From Candidatus Obscuribacterales bacterium (GTDB taxonomy: Bacteria > Cyanobacteriota > Vampirovibrionia > Obscuribacterales > Obscuribacteraceae): a stretch of 64,000 bases of DNA. Shown here piece after piece: positions 54,039-60,918 of the stretch; position 1 is the stretch's first letter; each line of letters begins with the position of its first letter. The notes beneath the pieces were generated by a model. The model was given only the letters and a program-made list of their open reading frames with translations, had not been told where the DNA came from and did no database searches. The stretch spans positions 1-64,000 of the forward strand of contig JAGVKB010000127.1 of assembly GCA_020050835.1 (NCBI GenBank), read 5' to 3'. A program made the position numbers and the translations under genes.

Positions 54039-54212
54039 ATGCCAGTCAAGCAAGTAGATGAAATGAAACCGGTCGTTGCTCTGACTATCAATGAGATCGA
54101 AAGCAACCGAACGGATGTCAATTTCGATCAAGTGCACAGCGCCTTGACCGAACTTGGTTTGTTGCTGGAATTGGCAATGGACAAACTAATAAAGGATTCG
54201 ACAGCCCACTAG
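54039..54212 (+). CDS. 57-residue protein of unknown function
   Basis: The ATG at 54039 has GAGGT eight bases upstream; an in-frame extension to 53970 overlaps the PHO-box-like site and reads as Cys/Arg-rich, so I reject it. The peptide has no signal sequence or membrane helix. A helical C-terminal half (FDQVHSALTELGLLLELAMD) suggests a small soluble helical protein. A candidate promoter and a downstream hairpin bound the gene, making it a discrete unit divergent from the response regulator operon. Coding status is likely but unproven. Confidence 0.5.
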   Translation: MPVKQVDEMKPVVALTINEIESNRTDVNFDQVHSALTELGLLLELAMDKLIKDSTAH

Positions 54213-54251
54213 GCTAAGAACAGATTCTGTGGGGGCGCAGAAACCGAAACG

Positions 54252-54273
54252 CCAGTCTATCAAAGTAGACTGG
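54252..54273 (+). terminator. intrinsic terminator of the 57-residue gene
   Basis: CCAGTCTA and TAGACTGG form an 8-bp stem with a 6-base loop, about 40 bases after the stop; TTTTT follows at 54293-54297 after ~20 bases, so it is an imperfect but plausible terminator. Confidence 0.5.
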
Positions 54274-54310
54274 TGAATTCGGCTTTTTGTAGGAGCCAAT
54301 GTCCTTTTAG

Positions 54311-54613
54311 TTACGCCGCTGTGAGAGCACGTTCTAGCTCGGCTACGACTAGATCGATCTCCTTCAGCAAGGGATGTTGGCTCGGAAGGATTCTAAGCAA
54401 CCGGCCCAACATATTTCGAGCTTCACCTTCATGATCGAGCACGGCATGGATCATCGCCAGCTCGTGAATGAACGGCGCAATGGCAAGATTGTCGCGTCCA
54501 ACGGCTCTCTCTTGGATCATCAAGGCTCTTCGAGCGTATTCGAGAGCAGTTTCGTAGTCACCGCATTCAACGTGTGTGCTGGCCAGTGTTCGAAGTTCTT
54601 CTGCACGGTTCAT
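54311..54613 (-). CDS. TPR-like small protein
   Basis: The ATG at 54613 is preceded by TAGGAGGT five bases away, which beats a longer frame beginning at 54760. The 100-residue product contains two TPR-like helical pairs (RTLASTHVECGDYETALEYARRALMI and HELAMIHAVLDHEGEARNML). Proteins of this type mediate protein contacts. The function is not evident. No clear operon partner. Confidence 0.65.
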   Translation of the reverse strand: MNRAEELRTLASTHVECGDYETALEYARRALMIQERAVGRDNLAIAPFIHELAMIHAVLDHEGEARNMLGRLLRILPSQHPLLKEIDLVVAELERALTAA

Positions 54614-54953
54614 GGCAGACCTCCTATAAAGCGAGACTAAGCCACTGCTTAAAACAGCAGCGTCTCTGTTACCTGACTTCTTAAACCTGCCTCCATCCCT
54701 CCGACGATTCGGTGGTGTTGGTCTTTGCACCGGCGGTGATACCGCCTCGCAGAGAGGCAAGAAGGCTATGTTTGATTCGAAGTGGTACGATTCTAAGCCG
54801 CCTCTAACCTTTTGCCAAGGCCTCCAATCCTATAGAAGGTTTATCACCATCGCATATATCGGAACGCCTCAATGCCCACCTAGCCAGAGCCAGAAAGATT
54901 GGACACCAGCGATCAATTTGGATTAACTCTCAAAGCCGAGCGACATTAAGTGC
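54614..54953. other. 340-base intergenic region upstream of the TPR gene
   Basis: I see one short hairpin, GGCGGT-GAT-ACCGCC, near 54733-54747, in what would be the TPR gene's leader, and no recognisable promoter pair. The longer in-frame extension of the TPR gene into this region looks non-coding (Arg/Pro-rich). Confidence 0.35.
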
Positions 54954-55523
54954 TCAATGCCCCCGCCAGTCCTTCCTTGTACGCAGTTTGTAGCAAACAA
55001 ACGACCTGAGCTCCTCAGTTGTCAGGCTCTTTGCTAACGCTTGCCAGAGGACTTTGCGTGACTTATCTCGAAAACCGCGTGCCAGTCCGAAAAAATCCAT
55101 CAACTCGATCGCTTCTTCGCGCCAGAGTAATTGAGCGAGCGCAAGCGGATCGAGATCCCGATTGCGAATAGCCGGCCAGATTTCATTGGCATACGGCTGG
55201 CCGTCCTTTCTGCCGACCGCGATTAATCCCCAACAGGGCGGCACAATCCTGACGGCATGTTCAACGTGCTTTTCGTCGGCTACCAGAGTCATCCGATCGA
55301 ATACCTTTTTGTAGGCCGCCTGCTGCGCCGGCAAGCGCTCTAAATTGTCGGACTCACTTTTGATCTCATAGCCATGCAGGCTATCATTGATCACCGCCAC
55401 GTCCACCCTCACCAGTCCACGCAGCAACACCAGCTCGTCCACCATTCTGGAGTCCGGGTGTTCGCTCTTGATCTTCTTAAGTTCCGTGCGATACAAGAGA
55501 TTTCGGACGTCGGATTCTTTCAT
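54954..55523 (-). CDS. sce7726-family protein (nuclease-like core)
   Basis: This 189-residue protein matches the sce7726 pattern by eye: DVAVINDSLHGYEIKSESDNLERLPAQ, then KKVFDRMTLVADEKHVEHA and PPCWGLIAVG. The D-x(n)-E-I-K arrangement is that of PD-(D/E)XK nuclease folds, with a conserved His-Gly-Tyr before the Glu. Family members are thought to act in DNA metabolism or defence, but no biochemistry is known to me. It stands alone, divergent from the oxidoreductase, with no methylase or toxin partner nearby. Confidence 0.75.
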   Translation of the reverse strand: MKESDVRNLLYRTELKKIKSEHPDSRMVDELVLLRGLVRVDVAVINDSLHGYEIKSESDNLERLPAQQAAYKKVFDRMTLVADEKHVEHAVRIVPPCWGLIAVGRKDGQPYANEIWPAIRNRDLDPLALAQLLWREEAIELMDFFGLARGFRDKSRKVLWQALAKSLTTEELRSFVCYKLRTRKDWRGH

Positions 55524-55713
55524 GGCTGTGGTGGCTCATCTGGTGGCACACTCATTCTAACTGAATCTGCCGAATGGCAAAAGTAGTCCGTGCACTGCAC
55601 TCCGTTGTCAGGGCATTGGCAAGAACTTAACCGACTGCTGTTTCAAGGAGGTACAAACCTAATACAATTGCGGTAGAAATTTCGCGTACCTTGACTGCTG
55701 AAGGGATTGGTTT

Positions 55714-56679
55714 GTGAAGAAACTAAAGTGGGGAGTGCTGGGTTGCTCATCCTTTGCATTCCGGCGCGCTATTCCGGCATTGTTACAGGCGGAGTTGTCC
55801 GACCTCGTCGCTGTAGCCAGCAGAACTCCGGACAAAGCCGAGTCATTCCGCTCTACCTTTGGTATCAAACGCGCGTACGGAACTTATGACGAACTCCTAA
55901 GCGATCCCGAGATTGAGGCGATTCATATCACCACAGTCAACGGACTGCACGCCGACTGGATGGTGAAGGCGCTGGAGAACGGCAAGCACATATTGTGCGA
56001 AAAACCATTTACCGTAAATCTGTCACAAGCCGAGCGAGTCTACGCCTTAGCGAGCGCTTCCAAACTGCAGGTTATGGAGGCATTCGTCTGGCGCCACCAT
56101 CCGCAACATAACTCTGCCATGCAGGCGATCGAGCAAGGAGCAATCGGCGAGGTACGCTTGGTACGACCGGCATTTACATTTCTACTCAAAGATCCAAGTA
56201 TTCGCTGCGACCCGGTTCTCGGTGGCGGCAGCGTACTAGATGCGGGTTGCTACCCAATCAGTTCAGCCCGTTACTATTTCCGCGCTGAGCCCACTACTGT
56301 TAACACCCGAGGCTTCATTCACCCCGAGTACAAGGTAGACATGAACGTCGCAGGTATGCTGGAATTCAGCGACGGCGTAGCACTTATAGACTGTGGATTC
56401 GATTCACCGTTTCGAACAGACTTGGAGATCGTCGGAACTAAAGGGCGAATTTACTTTCCAAAAGCATGGCAGCCTCCGGAGAGAGCCACCATCTTTATAA
56501 ATGAAGAAGCAGTCGTGCTGCCTCCTTGCAATCAATATGTACTCCAGGTCGAGCAGTTCTCGCAATGCGTGCTCAATCAGTCGCCGGTCGGACACGGCAT
56601 TGAGGATGCCTACAAGCAGATGAAAACAATCGCCGCAGTTCTAAGGTCAATTGAAAGTGGCAAGCCGGAGGCCGTCTAA
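55714..56679 (+). CDS. Gfo/Idh/MocA-family oxidoreductase
   Basis: This 321-residue protein begins with GTG, with AAGGGA eight bases upstream. The Rossmann entry is KLKWGVLGCSSFAFRRAI, and the cofactor-binding EKPFTVN is intact. The C-terminal domain carries VLDAGCYPISSARYYF, matching the GFO C-terminal domain with its His/Tyr/Asp active-site tone. Family members oxidise or reduce sugars and inositols with NAD(P). It ends in front of a hairpin shared with the convergent amidohydrolase gene. The substrate is not determined. Confidence 0.88.
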   Translation: MKKLKWGVLGCSSFAFRRAIPALLQAELSDLVAVASRTPDKAESFRSTFGIKRAYGTYDELLSDPEIEAIHITTVNGLHADWMVKALENGKHILCEKPFTVNLSQAERVYALASASKLQVMEAFVWRHHPQHNSAMQAIEQGAIGEVRLVRPAFTFLLKDPSIRCDPVLGGGSVLDAGCYPISSARYYFRAEPTTVNTRGFIHPEYKVDMNVAGMLEFSDGVALIDCGFDSPFRTDLEIVGTKGRIYFPKAWQPPERATIFINEEAVVLPPCNQYVLQVEQFSQCVLNQSPVGHGIEDAYKQMKTIAAVLRSIESGKPEAV

Positions 56680-56696
56680 TCAACCAACAGCGCAGC

Positions 56697-56717
56697 GGGC
56701 GATGCATGGCATCGCCC
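56697..56717. terminator. hairpin between convergent genes
   Basis: GGGCGATGC pairs perfectly with GCATCGCCC (9 bp) around a 3-base loop between the oxidoreductase and amidohydrolase stops. No T-run follows on either side, so it is a weak or factor-assisted bidirectional terminator. Confidence 0.5.
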
Positions 56718-56768
56718 ACAGAACACCATAAATATGCAGCTTGACGCTCGAGAGGAAATCTACTTGAG

Positions 56769-58487
56769 CTAATTCGCCAGCATTCCATCGCGATAAACTT
56801 CCTTGCCTGCGAAGAGCGTCAGTAGGACTTTTGTCGTATGAATCTGTTTGGGCAGAATCGAAAACAGATTCCTGTCCAATACTGTCAAGTCGGCAGACTT
56901 GCCGACCTCAATCGAGCCGGTCTCTCGCTCCAGTCGATTGGCATAAGCGGCATTAATCGTATAGGCCGCCAGAACTACCGGCAAGTCCACTTTCTCGGCT
57001 GAATTCCAGGACGAGCTCTTGGTATCGCCAGGGTTTCGATGCGTAATTGCAACTTCAATCGCGTCGAGCGGATTTAAGCTGGTGACTGGCCAATCGCTGC
57101 CGCAGACAATCATTGCGCCGGTTCGGTAGATGGAGGCAAACGGGTATTGCAGTCTTGCCCGGGCCGGACCTAGAACCGGCTCGGTCAACCGCATCATGTA
57201 TTCGTCACTTTGCATCCAAAACGGTTGGAAGTTCGCAATGACGTTTAGCTTTCTGAAGCGTTGCCGATCGGCCGGATCGATCACTTGCAGGTGGGCAATC
57301 TCATGGCGGGAGTCTCGACGACCATTCGCATTACTTGCTAATTCAAGCGAATCCAAAGCTACCTTGACGGCTCGGTCACCGATCGCATGGATGTGAATTT
57401 GGAACCCTTCTTTGTCGAGCGCCTTAGTCAAGAGTGCGAAGTTATCCGGTTCGAAATTGAGCGTTCCGCTCTGGCCGTGGCCGCCTACATATGGATGCAA
57501 CATCGCCGCAGTATGCGCCTCAATTACTCCGTCCGCAAACATTTTTGCCGAGCTCGCCCGAACATTTTTTGTAGTGGCCTCCGAGCGAAGTTTGACCAGA
57601 TCCACAACCTGCTTCTCGCCCTTGGACGGATCGACCAAGAGGCATGCCACTACTTTCAGTGTCAACTCGCCCTGCCGATCCAATTGCTGGTACGTCTCCA
57701 GCTCCCGGCGAGAGACACAAGCATCTTGAACGGCTGTGATTCCTAGCCGATTCAAGGTGGACTGAACACTCTTCAACGCTGCCAGGCGCTTCTCCAGCGA
57801 AGGCTTGGGTACATGCCTGCCGACTAATTCGCAGGCACTCTCACGCAGGGTGCCGGTCGGTTCGCCGCTCTTCGAGTCCTTCTCAATTCGTCCGTGCGGT
57901 GGGTTGACACTGTCTTTCGTAAGACCGGCCAGCTTTAGCGCCGAACTATTGACCCAGCAAGAATGACCATCTTCCGACTCCAGATAGACCGGCTTATCCT
58001 TTACTATTTTGTCGAGATCCGCCTTGTTTGGGTTCGCATTCGGGAAGACTGGCAGCTTCCACCCGCCGCCGATTATCCATTCCTTTCGAGAATTCTCGCT
58101 GACATATTTTTCGATCGCCTTGAGTATGGCTGCTCTAGTCGAAAAGGCACTGAGATCGAGCTCCAATCTCTCTATGCCGCCGGTAACAGGATGAACATGA
58201 CAATCCTGAAAGGAAGGCAAAACCATTTTGCCGTTCAGCTCAATTACCTTGCTATGCCAGTCTTGATAATCCTTGACGCCTTCGTTCGATCCAACATAGA
58301 CAATCTTGCCGTCAGCCACAGCCACAGCCTCTGCCCATCGGCGTGACGCGTCCATGGTATAAATGGCGCCGCTGGAAAGTATAAGATCGGCCTTCATTTT
58401 TTCGCCTGCGGCCGCACATGGCAAAATCTGAGCGCAGAAGCAAAGCAGGCTGGCTACATAGTAAATAGACTTCGACTTCATGATCAT
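56769..58487 (-). CDS. secreted amidohydrolase (YtcJ-like, metal-dependent TIM barrel)
   Basis: This 572-residue protein has a signal peptide (residues 1-27, ending near LPCAAA). It shows the ADLILSSGAIYTMD beta-sandwich entry, the HxH metal motif in DCHVHP, HIHAIGDRAV, the HEIAHLQ His, and CGSDWPVTSLNP with the catalytic Asp. The C-terminal GSIEVGKSADLTVLDRN closes the composite domain. This YtcJ-like group hydrolyses amides of unknown substrates. Export to the periplasm is expected. It is convergent with the oxidoreductase. Confidence 0.88.
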   Translation of the reverse strand: MIMKSKSIYYVASLLCFCAQILPCAAAGEKMKADLILSSGAIYTMDASRRWAEAVAVADGKIVYVGSNEGVKDYQDWHSKVIELNGKMVLPSFQDCHVHPVTGGIERLELDLSAFSTRAAILKAIEKYVSENSRKEWIIGGGWKLPVFPNANPNKADLDKIVKDKPVYLESEDGHSCWVNSSALKLAGLTKDSVNPPHGRIEKDSKSGEPTGTLRESACELVGRHVPKPSLEKRLAALKSVQSTLNRLGITAVQDACVSRRELETYQQLDRQGELTLKVVACLLVDPSKGEKQVVDLVKLRSEATTKNVRASSAKMFADGVIEAHTAAMLHPYVGGHGQSGTLNFEPDNFALLTKALDKEGFQIHIHAIGDRAVKVALDSLELASNANGRRDSRHEIAHLQVIDPADRQRFRKLNVIANFQPFWMQSDEYMMRLTEPVLGPARARLQYPFASIYRTGAMIVCGSDWPVTSLNPLDAIEVAITHRNPGDTKSSSWNSAEKVDLPVVLAAYTINAAYANRLERETGSIEVGKSADLTVLDRNLFSILPKQIHTTKVLLTLFAGKEVYRDGMLAN

Positions 58488-58806
58488 TCAAACCGCCCGT
58501 TTATTTACACTGGACCGTCCAAGCAACGAAACAATAGCATGAGCCTAAAAACAGCCTGGTGGACCACTGCCGAAAGAAGCGACCGAAGTTGTCTCGTCCC
58601 GTGGTTTATTAATCGATTCACGTTGCAAAGAGTAGATGCAATCGTTAAACTCAAGTCTGAGCAAGGTTCGGCTACTATGTGCGGTCCAAATGAACGCGAA
58701 CAGCCTTTCTGACTGCCAGCCGAGGCATGCTGTGAATCCTGTGCTCTCCGGGCGCCCGGCCGGGCACCGGTACAAATTGGACGATGGCGTAAGGGGCTTC
58801 TGACGG
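58488..58806. other. divergent intergenic region with two overlapping GC palindromes
   Basis: The 319 bases separate the amidohydrolase and the cyclase-domain gene. CCGGGCGCCCGG (58748-58759) and GCCCGGCCGGGC (58754-58765) are two perfect 12-bp palindromes that overlap by six bases. In an RNA only one could form at a time. They lie 42-59 bases before the cyclase-domain ATG. I see no other element. Confidence 0.45.
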
Positions 58807-60276
58807 ATGTTGTTGAGCATGTTCGGCGAACGAGTTGGACCAGCTGACAATCTGCACTTCAACGAATTGGCTATGCCGATTCTGATCTTTCAAGTGATCG
58901 AAGGGCTGCGCCGCGGCTTGTCACGATTTATGGGACAGAGCCGGGTGGCGCTTCTATTGTCCAATCAAGAAGACGCCCCTGTCTTTATATTTGACCCGCA
59001 TGGGCTGCTATCCACTTACAAAACCGACTTGAAACACTTTTATCTTGACTCGCATGAATGGCGCAAACACCCGCCGTTCTCAGCGGGAGCCGGTTCGGCA
59101 TACAATTGCACCGGGCCTGCCTTGCCCGGCTTGATCTCATGCGGCCGGCAGTCATCGGCAGTGTCTTATCAAATGTGGTTTGCGGCAGCGCACCCGGCGC
59201 TCTGCTCAGACGGGCCGATTGAGGAATGGCTGGCGAAAGCCTCCTGGATTCTCGCTCACGAGCTGGCGGTCGGCACCAGCCTGTTCACCAGCTCGGCGAC
59301 GCACACGCTCGAGTCGTATGGACGCTACGCCATTTCAGATTACCTCCTTTTCCAACTGCGCAAAATTCTGCGCGCCGAACCTGGATTTCGCCCGGAAGAC
59401 ATCTTGAGCTCAATTGCTTCGATTTCGACCACCTACGAAGAAGGCAAGCTTCCGACCGGCTCCTTAGTCTATGTCAGCAGCAAAACTCTGGCATCGCTTG
59501 ATGCAATCGTCCGTTTCCCTGACGGTACCGGTCCATCGATCAAAGAACACAAACATGCCAGAAAACTTTTAACGATGGTGGAAAGGACAGATCGTTATCT
59601 AATCTCGGACGGGCAAACCGTACTCGGGATCGGCTCTGGCCCCATTCCAGAAAGTGCCGTAGCTGCGCACTTTCGGCATGGTCATGGCGAAGTCTCACTG
59701 GGACAGAAACCGATCTGCACCTTTAATGAAGGTGAGTTTTCGGGTCTTGGCCGGATGCCTCAGCTGCAAGAGCTTCAGGCTTCCATCTCACGAAAGTTAG
59801 CTGATCCCGCCTCCGGCTCTCAGTTGCTGCATGGCATCGCCAATCTAGTGCAGGTAGCCCAGGACCTCGGGCATGGCTGCACTGTCGTAGTAGATTTTGG
59901 TAACCCGATGCGATCCATACCGGGGCAGACGCTTGAGCATCCTTTGTTGCTATCAGAGAATCTCGACCTGGTTGAAGGAATGTCCAAGATCGATGGTGCA
60001 CTGCACCTCGATGCCTCCGGTAGGCTCCATGCCTTCGCCTGTTTGCTCGACGGCAAGGCGGTCGAAGGTGAAGATCGCGCCAGAGGAGCACGCTATAATT
60101 CCGCCCTGCGCTTCACCGCCGACTGTGAGCAATCACTTGCTGTCGTCGTATCGGCTGACGGCCCGGTGGCAATTCTGCAAGGCGGCAAACAGATCAATCT
60201 GCCGCCGGTCTGGTCTGCGAAAGACAGTGTCTACATGGAACCGCCCACTCTCGACTCCTGGCTCGGCAGCAAGTAA
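58807..60276 (+). CDS. DisA_N/DAC-domain (diadenylate cyclase-like) protein with N-terminal sensor-like domain
   Basis: This 489-residue protein has a C-terminal domain (~385-465) matching the DAC fold: the DGA motif in SKIDGALHLDASGRL at ~396, then RGARYNSALRF at ~424 where typical enzymes have GTRHRAA, followed by LAVVVSADGPV. DAC enzymes make c-di-AMP from two ATP. The RHR-to-RYN change may alter activity. Residues ~1-240 form a large domain without membrane helices; I recall DACN-type sensor domains fused to such cyclases but cannot assign this one. An immediate in-frame stop upstream fixes the start, but its ribosome site is weak. No adjacent effector gene. Confidence 0.75.
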   Translation: MLLSMFGERVGPADNLHFNELAMPILIFQVIEGLRRGLSRFMGQSRVALLLSNQEDAPVFIFDPHGLLSTYKTDLKHFYLDSHEWRKHPPFSAGAGSAYNCTGPALPGLISCGRQSSAVSYQMWFAAAHPALCSDGPIEEWLAKASWILAHELAVGTSLFTSSATHTLESYGRYAISDYLLFQLRKILRAEPGFRPEDILSSIASISTTYEEGKLPTGSLVYVSSKTLASLDAIVRFPDGTGPSIKEHKHARKLLTMVERTDRYLISDGQTVLGIGSGPIPESAVAAHFRHGHGEVSLGQKPICTFNEGEFSGLGRMPQLQELQASISRKLADPASGSQLLHGIANLVQVAQDLGHGCTVVVDFGNPMRSIPGQTLEHPLLLSENLDLVEGMSKIDGALHLDASGRLHAFACLLDGKAVEGEDRARGARYNSALRFTADCEQSLAVVVSADGPVAILQGGKQINLPPVWSAKDSVYMEPPTLDSWLGSK

Positions 60277-60348
60277 GGCGCGATCGGCCGGCTTTCAATC
60301 CACTATAGTTCTACATCTACATGTTGTTTCAGGTGACAGTGGGCAAAT

Positions 60349-60537
60349 ATGATGAATCAAATTCGAGTAGCCATTATTGGCGCAGGCGGTTACACCGGAC
60401 AGGAATTGAATCGCCTGCTCGCCCAGCATCCAGTCGTTCGCCTCGAAGCTCTGCTTTCTCACACTTACGCCGGCAGGTCATTCATCTTTGGATGTCCCGA
60501 AACGACCGGTCTTACACAATCGGCTGCTTCTCCATAG
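60349..60537 (+). pseudogene. argC: argC 5' stump (N-acetyl-gamma-glutamyl-phosphate reductase)
   Basis: The 62-codon frame begins with NQIRVAIIGAGGYTGQELNR, then LLAQHPVVRLEALLSHTYAG, the typical start of ArgC with its NADP-binding GxxGYTGxEL. After about codon 43 homology ends and a stop follows at 60537. A full ArgC is ~345 residues, so the gene lost its reductase domain with the catalytic Cys. The same region shows a possible argJ stump further on. A functional argC must be elsewhere if the organism makes arginine from glutamate. Confidence 0.8.
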
Positions 60538-60571
60538 TTCTCCAATTGTGAACGATATTCAAAACTACTCG

Positions 60572-60600
60572 TTGACAAATACGCAAGCCCGCATTAGTTT
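60572..60600 (+). promoter_or_regulatory. sigma70-type promoter of the arginine leader
   Basis: A perfect TTGACA (60572-60577), a 17-base spacer and TAGTTT (60595-60600) precede the leader peptide. Transcription would start near 60607, about 35 bases before the leader ATG. Confidence 0.6.
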
Positions 60601-60641
60601 AGTTATCCTGTATCGATTCGTTCCGCCAGAGTTTTCAAACG

Positions 60642-60731
60642 ATGGTTATTCTCAACCCACTCAGCACTCAACAACCTCGCCGCCGCCGCGTTCGTCACCC
60701 TGCGAACTCGGGGCCATTATGGCTTAGCTGA
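60642..60731 (+). CDS. arginine attenuator leader peptide (29 residues)
   Basis: This short frame starts at ATG 60642 with only a weak ribosome site and contains QQPRRRRVRHP: four CGC Arg codons in a row, Val, then CGT (60678-60695). Its stop (60729-60731) is 26 bases before a terminator stem, and a competing antiterminator stem can form inside it. This is the layout of amino-acid leader peptides such as trpL or hisL, here for arginine, upstream of argFGH. A role in sensing charged arginyl-tRNA is inferred. Confidence 0.7.
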   Translation: MVILNPLSTQQPRRRRVRHPANSGPLWLS

Positions 60732-60787
60732 TACGAATCCCAAAAGTCGTCACAGTCCCCCCGAGCTCAGCAGACTCGGGGGCTTTT
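60707..60787 (+). terminator. attenuator: terminator stem and competing antiterminator
   Basis: The terminator is CCCCCGAG (60758-60765) pairing with CTCGGGGG (60775-60782), 8 bp, 9-base loop, followed by CTTTTCATTTT. An upstream CTCGGGG (60707-60713) is complementary to CCCCGAG (60759-60765), so the two structures are mutually exclusive. Also, GTTCGT (60690-60695) can pair with GCGAAC (60702-60707), possibly sequestering the antiterminator arm. A ribosome stalled at the Arg codons would leave the antiterminator arm free and allow read-through. Confidence 0.7.
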
Positions 60788-60812
60788 CATTTTGCATAGT
60801 GAGGCAGTAGCA

Positions 60813-60857
60813 ATGACAAACGATACTCAATTCATCGAAGGCGGTATGACACTCTAA
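60813..60857 (+). pseudogene. 14-codon stump resembling the start of argJ
   Basis: The frame begins with ATG eight bases after GAGG, so it has a real ribosome site, and reads MTNDTQFIEGGMTL then stop. The IEGGMT part resembles the conserved I-x-GGVTAPxGF opening of ArgJ (glutamate N-acetyltransferase). This is a weak match of few residues; it could also be a second leader peptide. It sits between the leader terminator and argF. Confidence 0.35.
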
Positions 60858-60918
60858 TTTCAAATGGTCCGATCATCAAAGCCTCATAGGCATGCCCTTA
60901 AATTCCGGAGCAAACAAA

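Noticed and set aside
60488-60727. 79-codon plus-strand frame over the arginine leader
   Set aside because: It is in a different frame from both the argC stump and the leader peptide, crosses the promoter, and has no homology.
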